Part shown: one piece after another, positions 34,500-46,076 of the stretch | Numbering within the stretch: position 1 is the first letter of the stretch | Layout of the letters: the number at the start of each line of letters is the position of its first letter | NCBI GenBank assembly: GCA_015501595.1 | Contig: JADNRX010000011.1 | Coordinates: forward strand, 359,188-423,187 | Length of the DNA: 64,000 bases | DNA from: Hymenopellis radicata | Lineage: Eukaryota; Basidiomycota; Agaricomycetes; Agaricales; Physalacriaceae | Direction of reading: 5' to 3' | Made by a program: the position numbers and the translations under genes | The notes under the pieces: generated by a model | Databases searched by the model: none | The model's input: only the letters and a program-made list of their open reading frames with translations | What the model was told of the DNA's origin: nothing

Positions 34500-35930
34500 C
34501 ACGTCAGCCTAGTTACTCTCTCCTCTTACCAGCACTGAACGCGACTGTCCGCTGCCGTCGAATGCACAAACAATGCGCGCGCACATGCAAATCCTCTGTT
34601 TATTACCCGGGACCTTCCATTCTCATCGTTTCTCATGGCAGGCGCGGCTCAGAGCCTCACTTCTATGTATGTATCTATCATCTACTGGTTGTTGGAGTAC
34701 TCACAGTTTTATAGCATCAACAACGATGTTCTTGTTGAGGATCCGGGACACGCTGCACGCGTCGATGTGATGTATCGATGCTTTGCAGGAACTCGGTGAT
34801 CCTCACGCTGCTTAGTTGTCGCGCTTCTTGTTGTTCTCCGGTAAGCTTTTCGAGTTTCATCAATTCTGTATATTGACTATGAACTTGTTAGTTCAACACA
34901 CTTTACTGACGACGGCGAGTTACTTTTGGCGTCTTCTTCAACACCTTTGCTCGTTGGACATCGTCGCCTCTTTGTACTGCCGCTCGTCGTTGTCGGCATC
35001 GCCAAATCTGCCGACTTGGAAGCGCGTCGGGTTTCGCGCCAAACTGTCCCAGCACTCGACAGACTCCATCCTGGACATTTCTACTTGCGAATCCGCCGCG
35101 TATACACCCCGCTCTCTGGCCGACTCTTCCAACATCGACAAACATCACATCGGCGCTTATATCTTCGAACTTACTGCTTCTTGGGCCAATTGGCCATAAG
35201 ACCTAGACGAATACGAAGTTTAACAAGGCTTTTGGCCGGGCTTGGGGTCCAGTTGAACTATGGCAAGTTTCCAGTTTCCAACCCAATTCTCTCCCATGTT
35301 CGCTTTCCCTTTCAGACAGTCCTAATCGCCCCTGCGACCACTGTTGCCAATCTTCACGATGCGGATTCTCTCCTTGATGGGGCCTCGACAATATTTACAG
35401 GCGCTGTAGGCCGCTCTCGCGACCTTCAACTCAATGGTGTCCGCAAACTGGTATCGGTTCCTCCTGCTTACGATCTTCGTTATTACCATCATGACCAAAT
35501 TTAGTCGTGTCTTTCTTCAACGCGCGCCGACTTCCTGAACCACACAGATGGCGTTCTAGACACCCCCATGCAGCACGTCTTGACTCTCGTTCGCCGTCTC
35601 TTCGTTGCGCCGCCGCCGTCGCCGTTCTTATCTGCCGACAACCAAATGTCCAACTTGCAGTCTTGTCGCCGTTTATTTAGTACATGTATGGACATCGAAA
35701 CGACACCTGCTCCTGCTGCCATAGCTGCGATCCCGCTTCGCCCAACGTCACTCCGGCGCGAAACATGTGATGTCGGGTTCGACTGCGACTTCGAAGGCTC
35801 CCCGATGTATCACAGGATATCGCCAGAGGTGTCGTCTATGGACTGAAGGCCGTCTCACTGGTGTTGTGCTTCTTGTCTGGTGAGATTAACAATTTTGTCC
35901 ATTTCTAGTACCTGAACTGAAATATTTCTG
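34500..35930. other. Coding-like but unresolved stretch in the accessory island
   Basis: Open plus-strand segments look coding. One runs about 34634-34797 through an intron near 34666-34713 and reads I-N-N-D-V-L-V-E-D-P-G-H-A-A-R-V-D-V-M-Y. Another at about 35330-35504 reads S-L-L-D-G-A-S-T-I-F-T-G-A-V-G-R. No family is recognised and the exons cannot be linked. It may be a decayed gene or transposon remnant. Confidence 0.3.
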
Positions 35931-35937
35931 TTAGACG

Positions 35938-36316
35938 ATGCCCAGTTCTCACTGCAACGTACGAGGAGTCCAGGTGATGCACAGGAATGATTCTTTTGCC
36001 ATCGTTATGCTCCTGGGGGTAACGGTCGGCCACTGGAGGTTGAATCACAACTCTGACGAAGTCAGGTACTGGAACATGTCCGTGTTGGTAGTTCTGTTCC
36101 CGCAAGCGAGGCATATATCTCGCCTCCAGATCACGATGATGATTCGCAGCCTACGAAACGATGTCGCGAAGTTGCCGCGGAGGACAGGATTGAACATACC
36201 AAGGTATGCAGCTGTCGACGATGTGGTCGAAGGATCTGTCCCGGATCGAGCAAGTTCACTCGCTACCCGACTCCATACACGTCGCCGTGCATTTCATGTG
36301 GGAATCTTGATGCTAA
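35938..36316 (+). CDS. Zinc-binding protein fragment (unrecognised)
   Basis: Two joined exons, 35938-36018 and 36066-36316, read M-P-S-S-H-C-N-V-R-G and then E-A-Y-I-S-P-P-D-H-D-D-D-S-Q-P-T-K-R-C-R. A cysteine cluster follows at 36207-36306: C-S-C-R-R-C-G-R-R-I-C ... P-C-I-S-C-G-N, with spacing suited to zinc. The 47-nt intron keeps frame. The start codon is not certain. The reading frame runs directly into the solo-LTR-like insertion at 36317, so the original C-terminus has been replaced. Function unknown. Confidence 0.4.
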
Positions 36317-36627
36317 GTGTCCCGGGGGTGTTGATCATGGCCGGAGATGCACTGTACTTAATAAGAAGACTAGTTATCCTCGTTCTACTGGCTCTTAGTG
36401 GTTTAGTTGAAATAGAAAAGTTTATTTTAATAATGAATGAATTTAAGATGGCGGCGCAAGGCCACGACGCCAATGGCGTCGAGCCACCCGTAAGGGTGGC
36501 GTGGGCGGCGCACGCCAGCGGCACTGATCTATTTAAGGAAAGACCGAAATCCCCTTTTTTTCCTTTCTTTTCTTCCTTCCTTTCTCGTCAGATACCCAGT
36601 GGAACGGTCGGAAAATCTATTGATTAG
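36317..36627. mobile_element. Solo-LTR-like insertion
   Basis: About 311 bp flanked by TGCTAA at 36311-36316 and 36628-36633, a possible 6-bp target duplication. It starts GTGTCCCGGGGGTGTTGATC, contains hairpins (ccacccgtaagggtgg, cgacgccaatggcgtcg), a TATTTAAGG box at about 36531 and a pyrimidine tract at 36553-36590, the usual layout of a fungal LTR promoter. The ends are not a clean TG..CA pair and no partner LTR is visible, so the class is uncertain. Confidence 0.42.
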
Positions 36628-36633
36628 TGCTAA

Positions 36634-37270
36634 ATTAGTCTGAATTCCTTCTGTAGGAGACAGATTTGTCAGATGATGACTCGGAGGGTGAATATGTGCC
36701 CGCAACTTAGATGTTGTACCAATCAATCACTCTCCAAATGGTCTTGTACTATAATGCCTGTGAATTGAAATCGCTTGCGAAGACATTGTCTCGGAGGTTC
36801 TCTCTCCTCCCGCTTTCCAGCTAGTCGTGTTTAGGGGCTTCTTTCCCCGCGACCATCGTTCTTGTACATATCGCGTCTCACTCGGAACACAAAGTGCGCC
36901 CGAGATTGCGAAGGAAAACGTGTTCTGTATAGGCTGGATGGCAGCTATGATCACAGACAACTTCTTGACTGATTACCATCACCATGTCTACCCAAGCAGA
37001 AAGCAGCGCCAAAAAGCCTTCACCCGCGAAAGAACGCGTAGAGGTCAGATTCCAGCTGCGCGCGGCATGACTAAACGAGCTGAACCACAATCAGGCCGAA
37101 TACGACGAGATTTTGAATTCCACAGTGATTGTTTCCTCGATTTTCGCAATCTTGTGATCTGACGTGCCGTTTAGACCAAATTAGAAGATAACTTGACTTT
37201 CAGCCTATTGAAAACCGTAACTAGCTGGTGGATCTCACGATAGCCCTGTTCTAATGGTTTGCTCAAACAG
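36634..37270. other. Remnant region with a small acidic exon
   Basis: A splice acceptor TTCTGTAG at about 36656 precedes an exon reading D-L-S-D-D-D-S-E-G-E-Y-V-P-A-T then stop, echoing the D-S-D-Y-I-P of the exon at 37271. A short frame at 36984 (M-S-T-Q-A-E-S-S-A-K-K-P-S-P-A-K) stops after about 27 codons. No complete gene seen. Confidence 0.35.
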
Positions 37271-37684
37271 CTGGATCGCGAGGACGAGGATGATTCAGAT
37301 TACATCCCCGGCCCAACTCCTCCGACGTCTGAATTCGATTCTGAAGACAGCCTGGACGACGATGAAGACGATTGGGAAACATCCGAAGGTTCTGTTGAAG
37401 AGGAAGAGGAGGTGCTTGCCGCCGTCGACGAAGCATCAACTACCAACCCAATAGGACGGACAGACGACGGAGCATCAGACGCCTCGTCAGAAGAAGGGGA
37501 TGATACGAGTAAAATATCTTCTGATTCTGAGAACGTTGGTTTTATCGTTTGCGGTTCATTTACTGTACTTAACCTCCCAATCCCATGCTAGGCGTCTGAA
37601 TCTGAATCGGATGAGGAAAATCTTACGCTCCTCCTCCTTTCGGATGGACTAAAAGCAGCTGCGAATGGTGAAGGAAATGAATGA
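37271..37684 (+). CDS. Acidic protein, 3' exons (unrecognised)
   Basis: Begins after a clean acceptor (tttgctcaaacag) with L-D-R-E-D-E-D-D-S-D-Y-I-P-G-P-T-P-P, continues through a dense Asp/Glu/Ser region, then an intron (about 37538-37590) and a last exon A-S-E-S-E-S-D-E-E-N-L-T-L-L-L-L-S-D-G-L. Composition suits a nuclear chaperone-like or disordered protein. The 5' end is unclear: it may belong to the gene beginning at 33650 or have its own small upstream exon. Convergent with the DM9 gene. Confidence 0.45.
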
Positions 37685-37810
37685 TATGACAACTAGACGG
37701 GGGTATGCAGTTCTGGCATTCAGATATATGATATACAAGACGTGTTTTGATAAGATTCCTTTACAAACATTCAGACCCTTATAGTGAGATACGGCAGTGA
37801 GTCGCCTGGT

Positions 37811-38685
37811 TTAGTACTTCCAACACCTGCAGAAGGATGAGCGAAAACGTCTTTTAGAGATGAAACAACGTACAAAACTTCATAGTGATCTGTGATGATG
37901 TGCTCCTCTCCGCCGAAGGAGACATTACAGCCGCCCCTAGCGACGACGTCAGAAAGGGAAAGAATGTTTCTCGAGTAGAAGGTACGCACAAATGAGTTCC
38001 AACCTTACCAGGAACTCGAGTACCACTGACGATCGCAACACCATGGAACAAAGCATTGCCATTCTCCTCGTAACCACCCTCAACAGGACGCCTGCCGACA
38101 GGCATGTGTCCTTTAGAAGCAGGAACGAGCTCCATAGTAGCTGGGTCGAAGGGAAGGAGATCGAAGCGCCCGTTGTGGGACATCTCTTTGCCCCCGAATG
38201 CGACAGAGCAGGGGGTGAGAGGCGCGGGGCAACTTTGCAAGGCTGAACCGACTTGTCAAGGAGGGCCGAGCCAAAGTAGACGGGCGATCCATCCACGTCG
38301 CGGCAAGGAGGGACACCGGCGACAGACTGCTCTGGGAACGCAGCCGTACCGTGGAGCGGGAGGCGGTATCCCGACGCTGGTGGGGCGTTGGCAGGGGGAG
38401 ATGTGGCGTTGTGGAACGCAGGAGGGATCCCGGGCATAACTCGATGGCCTGGCGCACTCAAGTCAGGCATGAGTGGCGCCTGGTGCATACTGGGAGCGCC
38501 GTATCCGAACGGCGATTGCTCATGGCTGCCCAGATGGTTATCGCCCTTCTTCTTGGAGTCCTTGGACTTCTTGTCTTTAGATTTCTTCTCCTTCTTCACC
38601 TTGCCATGCTTATAGTCAGAGCCCGAGTCACTGTCGGACGAGAGGAGGAGGAGTCGATGCTTTTACGGCGGCCGTGAGGAGACAT
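37811..38685 (-). CDS. DM9 (DUF3421) repeat protein
   Basis: Cytosolic DM9-domain protein; in other organisms DM9 proteins bind mannose-type sugars, but the fungal role is unknown. The N-terminus is basic and Ser-rich with a K-K-E-K-K-S-K-D-K-K-S-K-D-S-K-K-K run, then a Pro/Gly/His-rich linker. The DM9 core reads V-A-F-G-G-K-E-M-S-H-N-G-R-F-D-L-L-P-F-D-P, G-R-R-P-V-E-G-G-Y-E-E-N-G, G-T-R-V-P-G-K-V-G-T-H-L and N-V-S-F-G-G-E-E-H-I-I-T-D-H-Y-E-V-L-C-W-K-Y at the end. Two single-base losses are apparent: in the TCC repeat at 38641-38652 and in the G5 run at 38211-38215 (before P-C-S-V-A-F-G-G). With those, exons join from ATG 38685 to TAA 37811. It could be a real pseudogene, but the clean motifs on both sides argue for sequence error. 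Confidence 0.72.
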
Positions 38686-38861
38686 GAAGGTGCTGTGAAG
38701 ATGGGGTGGGGTACTAAAGGGTACTAAATAGAAACGAAATGCGGTGCTGCACAGGTTCCTGCTGTCACGTGATACAACAGCGCTCAAGATTGATTCAATG
38801 ATTGGCGAGGCAGCATTGCTTTGCGACTAACTAGTACTAACACCCGAATTTGCGGAGAGCT

Positions 38862-39808
38862 CTAGGTAGAACCCTGGGAACCATCTACATCTGCACAGAA
38901 CCCCGTCCAGTAAGAGGGGAGATTGCTATACGCATCGGCGTTAGGGAAATCGGTGATGAACAGCCCACCGAGGTTCAGATCAACTAAGGATTTCACCAGG
39001 TCGGTCGGTTCGGTCGAAGGTCCGGTATGCAATAGTACAGCTTGCTGTGGGGCTGGGCTCCCAGAGTTCAGGACCAGATTCGATGTCCTACAAATTTGCA
39101 CTTGAGTAAAGATCGTCCGTCATATGGAAAGAGACTGACTGAAAACCATCAAAAGTAGCTTCGTAGGACACGACCAAGTCCGCAATCGTGTAGTATCCGG
39201 AGGCTGCCGTTGTTCCAGGATTCAGAATAGTCTAATGAAATTGTTCAGAGTGATACAGACCACACAATTCGGGCAAGACTTACGAAAGAATCCGGAAAAC
39301 TCGAAGCTACGGAACTGGTGTACGTCGTGTACTTGGACACACTGTTCGCATCAGATGCTGCCTCATCGAAGAAGATGCCGGAAGGACGATAACTTTCCGC
39401 CCATTGAGCGTAGGTCTGAATGTCGGCGACGACGCTCTCGGATGCACGATCACCATAACCGGTGGCAACATATCCAAGGACTCTGCTATTATTTTGGCCA
39501 AGCGAGAGTAGCTCGGCGATGCATTGCTGGTAGAAGCTATCAGGCTGCGAATTGACACCTCCGGGCCCACTGGCAGGGTTGATGACGAGGTAGAAGGGCA
39601 ATGAGGAATAGGTAGTTATTCTACCATAATTGTAAGTCATTTTGAAGATGCAGTTCTGGTGCACTCACGCAGTAGCGATGGGAGCCCACGTATCACACGC
39701 AGTCTGGGAAGCAGGGTATATGTAGAGGGGAAATAGGATTCCGGTTGGCTTCAGCGCAGTCGCGATTGCCGCCAAACTGCCGATCACGAGCAGAAGGGAA
39801 TGGAGCAT
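38862..39808 (-). CDS. Secreted spherulation-specific family 4 protein
   Basis: Spherulin-4 family, a TIM-barrel-like secreted protein related to glycoside-hydrolase folds; the activity is unproven. ATG 39808 opens a signal peptide (M-L-H-S-L-L-L-V-I-G-S-L-A-A-I-A-T-A), then G-I-L-F-P-L-Y-I-Y-P-A-S. Family blocks follow: F-Y-L-V-I-N-P-A-S-G-P-G-G, V-L-G-Y-V-A-T-G-Y-G-D-R, G-I-F-F-D-E-A-A-S-D, L-V-L-N-S-G-S-P-A, and G-L-F-I-T-D-F-P near the C-terminus with S-Y-W-T-G-F. At least three introns. The acidic F-F-D-E motif is the likely active-site region. It lies 176 bp upstream of the DM9 gene on the same strand. Confidence 0.82.
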
Positions 39809-39850
39809 GGTGATGGGCCGATATCTTCAGCAAGGTCCTTTGTGTCACAG

Positions 39851-39860
39851 TTTATATAGC
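39851..39860 (-). promoter_or_regulatory. TATA box of the spherulin-4 gene
   Basis: TATATAAA on the minus strand (plus: tttatatagc), about 45 bp before the ATG at 39808. A strong TATA box suits a regulated secreted-protein gene. Confidence 0.6.
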
Positions 39861-39869
39861 GCGCTGACC

Positions 39870-40573
39870 AGGAACTGATGTTGAAACCCCAAGACAAGCC
39901 CAAGATCTAGAAGTGGTCCCCGATGAAAACCAGGAATCAAAAAAATGAGGAACACGGCACCCCTTCAGATCAACCTCTCCCGCCTGTGCGAACATCCTGA
40001 CCGTTCCTTATATCGTGTATACAAACCATTCTCATACCGCGGTCGAAGGAAGGCTCGGAAACAAGCATGAATTTTGGAGCTCCGTAGCCAATCCATAGCG
40101 CTACATTTTACGCGTCGGGTGCCGAACGAGCAACGAAACCATCCACCGTATCAAGGATCGTATCCTTCCACAAGGTATGCTCACTGTGAATGGTCAGGCG
40201 AGTCAGGTCTGAATGCCGTTTCTCTGGGGGTCCAGGAAAAATGAAACGCGCAAGTAAAATGTGAAATGAGTACCACGAGGGTTTGGTCACTTGCAACTGG
40301 TGATGCGCCGTTCTCCATACCAACATGACGAACGTTTCATGTCACCTGCAACCTCAAGCATGTAGCGAGTAGCCTGGATCCAAGGAGTCCTGGTCCAGGA
40401 CGTCGCGAAAGAGGGTCCACCGAACACGAATCGAATGATACAGTCATATACTCCTACAAATGAAAAAAGCACATCAGATGATAAAGATAACAACTATTAT
40501 AAGGATATCAAAGGTGTCCATAGGAATCCTGGTGGTATAAGGTAAGCGCCGTCCCAAGCATGAAATGTCGTTA
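39870..40573. other. Intergenic, spherulin-4 / Bem2-like
   Basis: About 700 bp upstream of the spherulin gene and downstream of the Bem2-like stop. No supported gene, RNA or repeat. Confidence 0.35.
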
Positions 40574-43500
40574 CTAGTCAGCCTCCAGTCGGTCGTCGTC
40601 GTCCTCCTCTTCAAGATCGCCCAAGACAGGCGAGTCGACTTCTTCATCAGCAGAATCAGATTCGTCGAAGATTGCATGAAACTAGAACGAGACGTGAGAA
40701 TGATGTGGAAGGACTGAATAGACACGTACGTGAGTTATGAGCGCCTTTACAAGTTTGTTAGAATGTCCCATATTAGATAGAAGAAGTCCAAAATCTGCGG
40801 TTCGCAACAGATTAGGGCTGAAAACGATGGCGAGAGCCTCCGCCGTCATCTGGTTGTATTCCTCGTAATCAGCCACTCTGTAGACAACGCATGAATATTA
40901 GGTAGCAATAGTCTAAATGAAGGGCTTACTTGTCTAGATGTTCCACCATACGTTTGAGAAGGTCGGCGTTCACTTGAGGTAACTCTTGTATGATGCGATG
41001 ATACTCAGACAGGCGAGTTTCCAGATCGTCAATCTCTGAGATAGATGGTCAGTAAGATCAGGCCGAAGAAATAACGAAAATTACACACTAGTGGCTTCGA
41101 TAATTTGGCGATAGGATATCGGAGGGAATAGAGGTTCAGGTAACCCACGGAACCATGACTTCACAATATCGCAAATGGCATGGATATCAGTCGATTCAGA
41201 AATCGGACTTTGGCCTTTATTGAAGGCTTCCTTCAGGCTGTTGATCTCGGAGGTCGCACCTGCGATACGATCTAGAATATTGTCAGCATCGGAAATCTTA
41301 GGTAGATGAAATGGCTTACAAATGCCAACTTCGGTCAAACCGCGCTTTTCAACCTCCGTCAGGCATTCCTGAATAACGCGGGGGAGAGAATCAGGCAATA
41401 CATCAGTCCCTCCAGCCTCCCGCTCCATGAGGGTTTGCAGGTCGACGCCAAACACTAAATTTATCGACTCAGTAATCGCCACGACAACGGACCAAATGGT
41501 GCTGGACTTACCTGCGGTTGGTTCGCGTGCAGACGAGCCTAACCCACCGTCGACTTGAACGTCCGGCTTACTTGCGACGTAAGTCAGCCGTCTTTTGGCC
41601 GCCAGACTCGTCACTCTCCCAATAACCTCCAACCACTTTGTCATCTCTGCTCGATTGACAGCTTGGACCACATAGGGCCCTCCATCCTCCGTGTGGATTT
41701 CGAACGTCCAGGATCTCTCCGGATTGACCACGGGTCGTACGCGGGCATCAGTAAGACTGAGCACAAGGGTGGGTTTACCGGTTGGCGTCCACTCGGTCGT
41801 CGCCCCACTCATGGTGTCGCTCACAAATGCACTGGAGATAGGCCGCATAAAGTGCAGGAATGCACTGCTCATGCTCTTCTTGTTCCTATGACCACGCTGC
41901 ATGGCCTTATTCAGCACCTCGCCGCGTTTCTCGTTCTTCGACTGTTCAACCTGTTTCTCCTTCTGCAACCTAAGACGCCAGTTGCGGTCACGCCGGTGCT
42001 TGTCATTCTGCGTCTGTACAGAGCGCTGGAAGGGGAATGGTCGAGCGAGTTTCTTGCCGGCAGCCTCACGTAAGGCATCTTCTCGTAGGCTTCTGTGATC
42101 GAATTGGAGACCGAGAACCTCCCTTTCGATGTTATTGAGTCGCTCAAAACCTCTCCGTGTAACTTCGCTGTTACGTGGAGGCGGAGTCGTGGTGATTAAG
42201 TTGCAGAGGTGTCTATACACGACGACGTCAACAAAATGATCGGCCAGGAAGAAGATTACGATACCTTCGCTTGTCGAAATTAACGAGACTTTGACCATCA
42301 GTTGTAGATTCCACGACATCCGGCGTTGAGATCACGTCCAAGAGCCTCTCAAGCACCCATCCCATATCAACCGTCAGGGCACCTTCTCTCTCATTCTCGG
42401 CCATCCTCGCCAGCAAAGAAGCCAAAGAATCGCACTGCGTGCCTCTAGACTGCGCTACACCCTGCCACGCCCTGACAAACATCCTGCTTTCCACACTCAT
42501 CAGCGCAGACGAGATCACACTCTCCACGAACGATCTTACTCTCTTTTCCCCGACTACGCCACCCCTGCATAACTCGATGCATCGTAGCAAAAGCTCCATC
42601 CGCCCATGTCTCCTCTGGAACCCGAGACCTTTAGCCGTAACTTGGCCAACAATCCATTTGCGGAGAATGGTGTATCCACGTATGCAGCCCCGAACCCCTG
42701 GCGGTAGCAATCTATAAAGACTGTCTAGTCCCAGCTCTGTAATGTGTGACGACGGTGGAACTTCATGCACATGGGTATAGATTGTCTGTATTTCCACCTC
42801 TTCGCCTTCTCTAGGTGTCGAAAACCATCCGGTACGATCAGCACTTTGCGTTTCAAGCAAGTCTGACGTGATGTACAGATCCTAGAATGAGTCGTGAGAT
42901 ACGTGTCTAACGCCGTTCAAATCAACAGTCTCCTACCTCTTCAGTAACGTTACTGAACGTCGCGGATGCCATGCCGTCCAGAATTTCAATGAGTTCTTCG
43001 GGTTTTATCCTATCCAGGTCTGGGGGCTCAACGGTACTCGTATTACGCGTCCTTGGCGTAGCGCTTGGTTTAGGTGAAGGTGCGGGGTGGACAGCTTTGG
43101 GCAAGCTTGGTCGCATGGTTTCTCTCTTGAAGGCCGACTTCAGATCTTCCCAAGTACTTCGGAGAGCAGCGTCATTAGTCTCCATCTGTGGTCCATCCAC
43201 GAAGGCCTGGAAACTCTGATACAGCTGTGTGTCATCCAGGATATCAAGACCCCCGTTCCCGGAGACTAGCCAATCAATTATGGCGTCCAATACCTCCTTT
43301 TTCGTCAACGGACTATTGAAATACATCTTCTTCAGTAGCTGCGACGAGGTGAGGAACTTGTGTGAGGTCGTGAACATCTTTGGACATACCTCAAAGAAGA
43401 CGAAAGGAGTTACGAAACTGCGGAACACATTCCACCAGATGGTGGCAAATTCGCGACGGTCGACGGCTAGTTCTCTCGTGCCTTCACGCAGAGACATTTC

Positions 43501-46076
43501 GCCATTATCATCGGCCACAGACACGCTGATATTCTCGAGTCCGTGCACCAAAAGCTCGACGAGGCGATCGAGCGTCCCAGCCTGCACTAATACGCGTAAT
43601 GGTCGTTCAGAAAAGGATTCCATTGTCACGTATGCTTGACGGTTCGACAATGCCGGCAGGGAACTTCGCTTCGCGATACTGCTCTTCCTATCGAGTCCCT
43701 GCGATGTGCCAGGCTTCACTCGAATCGAAGGCATCCGTCCTAGTCCTAAGGCGGAGGTTTCATTGATAGACGCGCTGGGAGGGCGTGAGGCAGGACGGGA
43801 GTTTGGAGCTGAGTCGAGAGAGGTGCTGGAAACAATCAAGAGAAGTTCTCCGTCGTGAACAGGGATGACTGTCCCTCCTTGACTTAATGCAGCTAAATGG
43901 CCGGCACGGAGACCAAATTGTGGAGGAGGGCGGCGTTCTTCTTGCTTCAGCCGCCCGTCTACGGAACGCAGTCCTTGGATATCTATGGTATCACTGTCGA
44001 GTCTACCGCGGAGAACAACGGCTCTGTCGACAAGCGTCACAGTCGGTAACGCTTCAGGGAAAAGGAGCGGTATGAGCGAGGCATTCGGAGGATAGTGTGA
44101 AGGCGCCCGGGACCAGAAGTATGGTTCAAACAATCCTCTACGGCGCGGTTCGGCTGCTAATGAGAGGGACATGAATTGGTCAATTCTAACGAAAAATTAG
44201 TGGCTGTGCCGTCAGCGTATAGAAGGACGGACCTCTCAAACTTGGACGGGAAACCACCTCTGCTCGCGAACTTCCAGTACTCCACGATCTTGCGTTCATC
44301 AGAAGAGAGGTCTTCGAGGTGGCGGGCACAACCCTCGAAGACATCATGACATTGTTTGAAGAGCGTCCAGGACTCTTGCAAAGGCGCAACCGCGTATACG
44401 TCGTCCTTCTCGGGGTTTCGTGACTGGCTGATCTCCTTCTCTAATCTAGTTTTGAGATCACTTCCCCAGGGAGTCAAGCGAGGATGGACGACGCCTTGCC
44501 CAGAAGCCCAAGCTTCGACTACGCTGGCATCAACACGTTTCCACGCCTTCTCAAGACGTGCCAGGGGTGGGCAACACAGCGCTGCTCGAATAGCGGCCCA
44601 TGTGCATTCATCTCCATCCAAACGGCAGAGCTCTCCGACACGTATCCAGAGAGTAATGGCTTCAACGCGCTTGTCAGTCTGAAGAACTTGCATCAGCACG
44701 TATCGGGTGAGCCAATGCGGATGCGTGTCACTTCCGAAGAAGGTATCGGGTAATGAGGCAGTGAGCTCGAGGGGAAGAACACTTCGGTGAAACGAGGTCA
44801 GTGTCCGGGCAAGGATGTGAGGATCACTTGGCGGCTCCGCCCATTCCGAATCTTCTTCCTTGGGTTCCGGCGGATGTAAAGCACGGTACTCCTCCATGAG
44901 TGTGGCGCCTTCTTCCCATCGGCCTAATTCGGCTTCGAACTTGTCTTTTCCGACCAACGAAGGTAACGCGAGGATAACAGAATTTTTCCATATATCCTCG
45001 CGGTGACCAAAGACAGACTCGTGGATGAGGGCTTCAAAAGTTCCCTCACTTCCATCTTTCGCAAGATCAGGGTGAGTGGTCTTGCCCCAATAAGCTCTCT
45101 TCTTCCCTGGAAGACGCGGTGACGGTGGCGGCAGTGCTTCTTCTTCCTCATCCTCGATGCCAGTAGGAAACATGCCCCGAAGTTGGGCGCTTCGCTCCCC
45201 AGGCGGTTTGTAAAAGTAAAGTTTGGGACCCTTCATTTCGAGCTTGTACGGTTTCCATGCCTTCGCCAGGGATACGTAACCCGTGTTGTGCACGATTTGG
45301 GATGCGCGTTTCGGTTCCGGGGCTGGCGTGTCCAGCATGGATGAAGGGAGGGGAACCGAAGGGGGTCCGGAGCCTTTGCGTTTAGGACTCGGGGGAATGG
45401 CACGCTTTGATGCGAGTTTCGGCCCAAACGAATGAGAGCGCGTATGGACGTGGAGCGGTGCTTCCGGGGGCGACACAGTTACTGTAGGTGCGCGCGGTGA
45501 CTGTGGTTCCGTACTGGGAAATGGTTGGGGACTGGTCGGGAACGGTTGAGGTGCGGTATTGCTATTGCTCCTGCCTCTGTATTGCGCGACCCGTTCCTGA
45601 AACGCAGGACTGACCGGTGAGTAACTCAGGTTACTCAAATCGTCCGCGGACCTGGACCAAGTCTTGCGAGAAATGCTTCGCAAGTCTCCAAGTCCATTGG
45701 TAGAAGCAATTGGTGTTGATGGGGACGAGGGTGGCTGGGAGATGTCCAGAGAATTGGGAGGTCGTGTAGTCAAGTCCATAACAGACCTAAGAGACGGTTT
45801 ATATGCAGGCAGTGAAATTAAAGGACGAAAGAGAGCACACCTTGCATTCGAGCCGGCGTATCCGTCCAGTATCGGCCTGGGATCTGTTGGCCGTGATATC
45901 TTGTGTTTTCTTTTCCCTGTTCCCTCCGCCACCCCCGAAGACGACGCACTACGACTGAACCATTTCGCAGGTCGTGTCAGAAACTGGGTGATGGGTGAAT
46001 TGGTGCTTGGACCAGGGACAGAGCGTCCATCCTGAGCTGAAGGGTTCGGGGTTGCAGTGGGAGACCGTCGTAACAT
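40574..46076 (-). CDS. Bem2-like RhoGAP with PH and RasGEF-like domains
   Basis: Large Rho GTPase-activating protein controlling polarity and the actin cytoskeleton at the cortex. Order: disordered Ser/Pro N-terminus; PH-like fold with A-W-K-P-Y-K-L-E-M-K-G-P-K-L-Y-F-Y-K (around residue 280); a helical RasGEF-N-like part with F-A-T-I-W-W-N-V-F-R-S-F-V-T-P and degenerate Cdc25-like region; a second PH (W-T-F-E-I-H-T-E-D-G-G-P-Y, W-L-E-V-I-G-R-V); then RhoGAP: F-G-V-D-L-Q-T-L-M-E-R-E, Arg-finger G-I-Y-R-I-A-G, F-R-G-L-P-E-P-L-F-P and A-E-A-L-A-I-V-F-S-P-N-L-L. The tail is acidic and ends at 40574. The Y-R of the finger is created by splicing across an intron near 41275-41325. An intron near 42185-42234 restores D-K-R-R-Y-H-L-C-N-L-I. 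No frameshift needed. The RasGEF part probably lacks activity, as in yeast Bem2. Confidence 0.86.

Noticed and set aside
34926..35504. A 192-codon plus-strand frame as a gene
   Set aside because: Two other frames over the same DNA are also long and open, and none shows a recognisable family, so coding status is unproven.
42185..42240. Frameshift in the Bem2-like gene (L-P-G-R-S-F-C stop versus F-L-A-D-H-F)
   Set aside because: A 50-nt intron between D-K-R-R-Y and H-L-C-N-L-I restores the family sequence.
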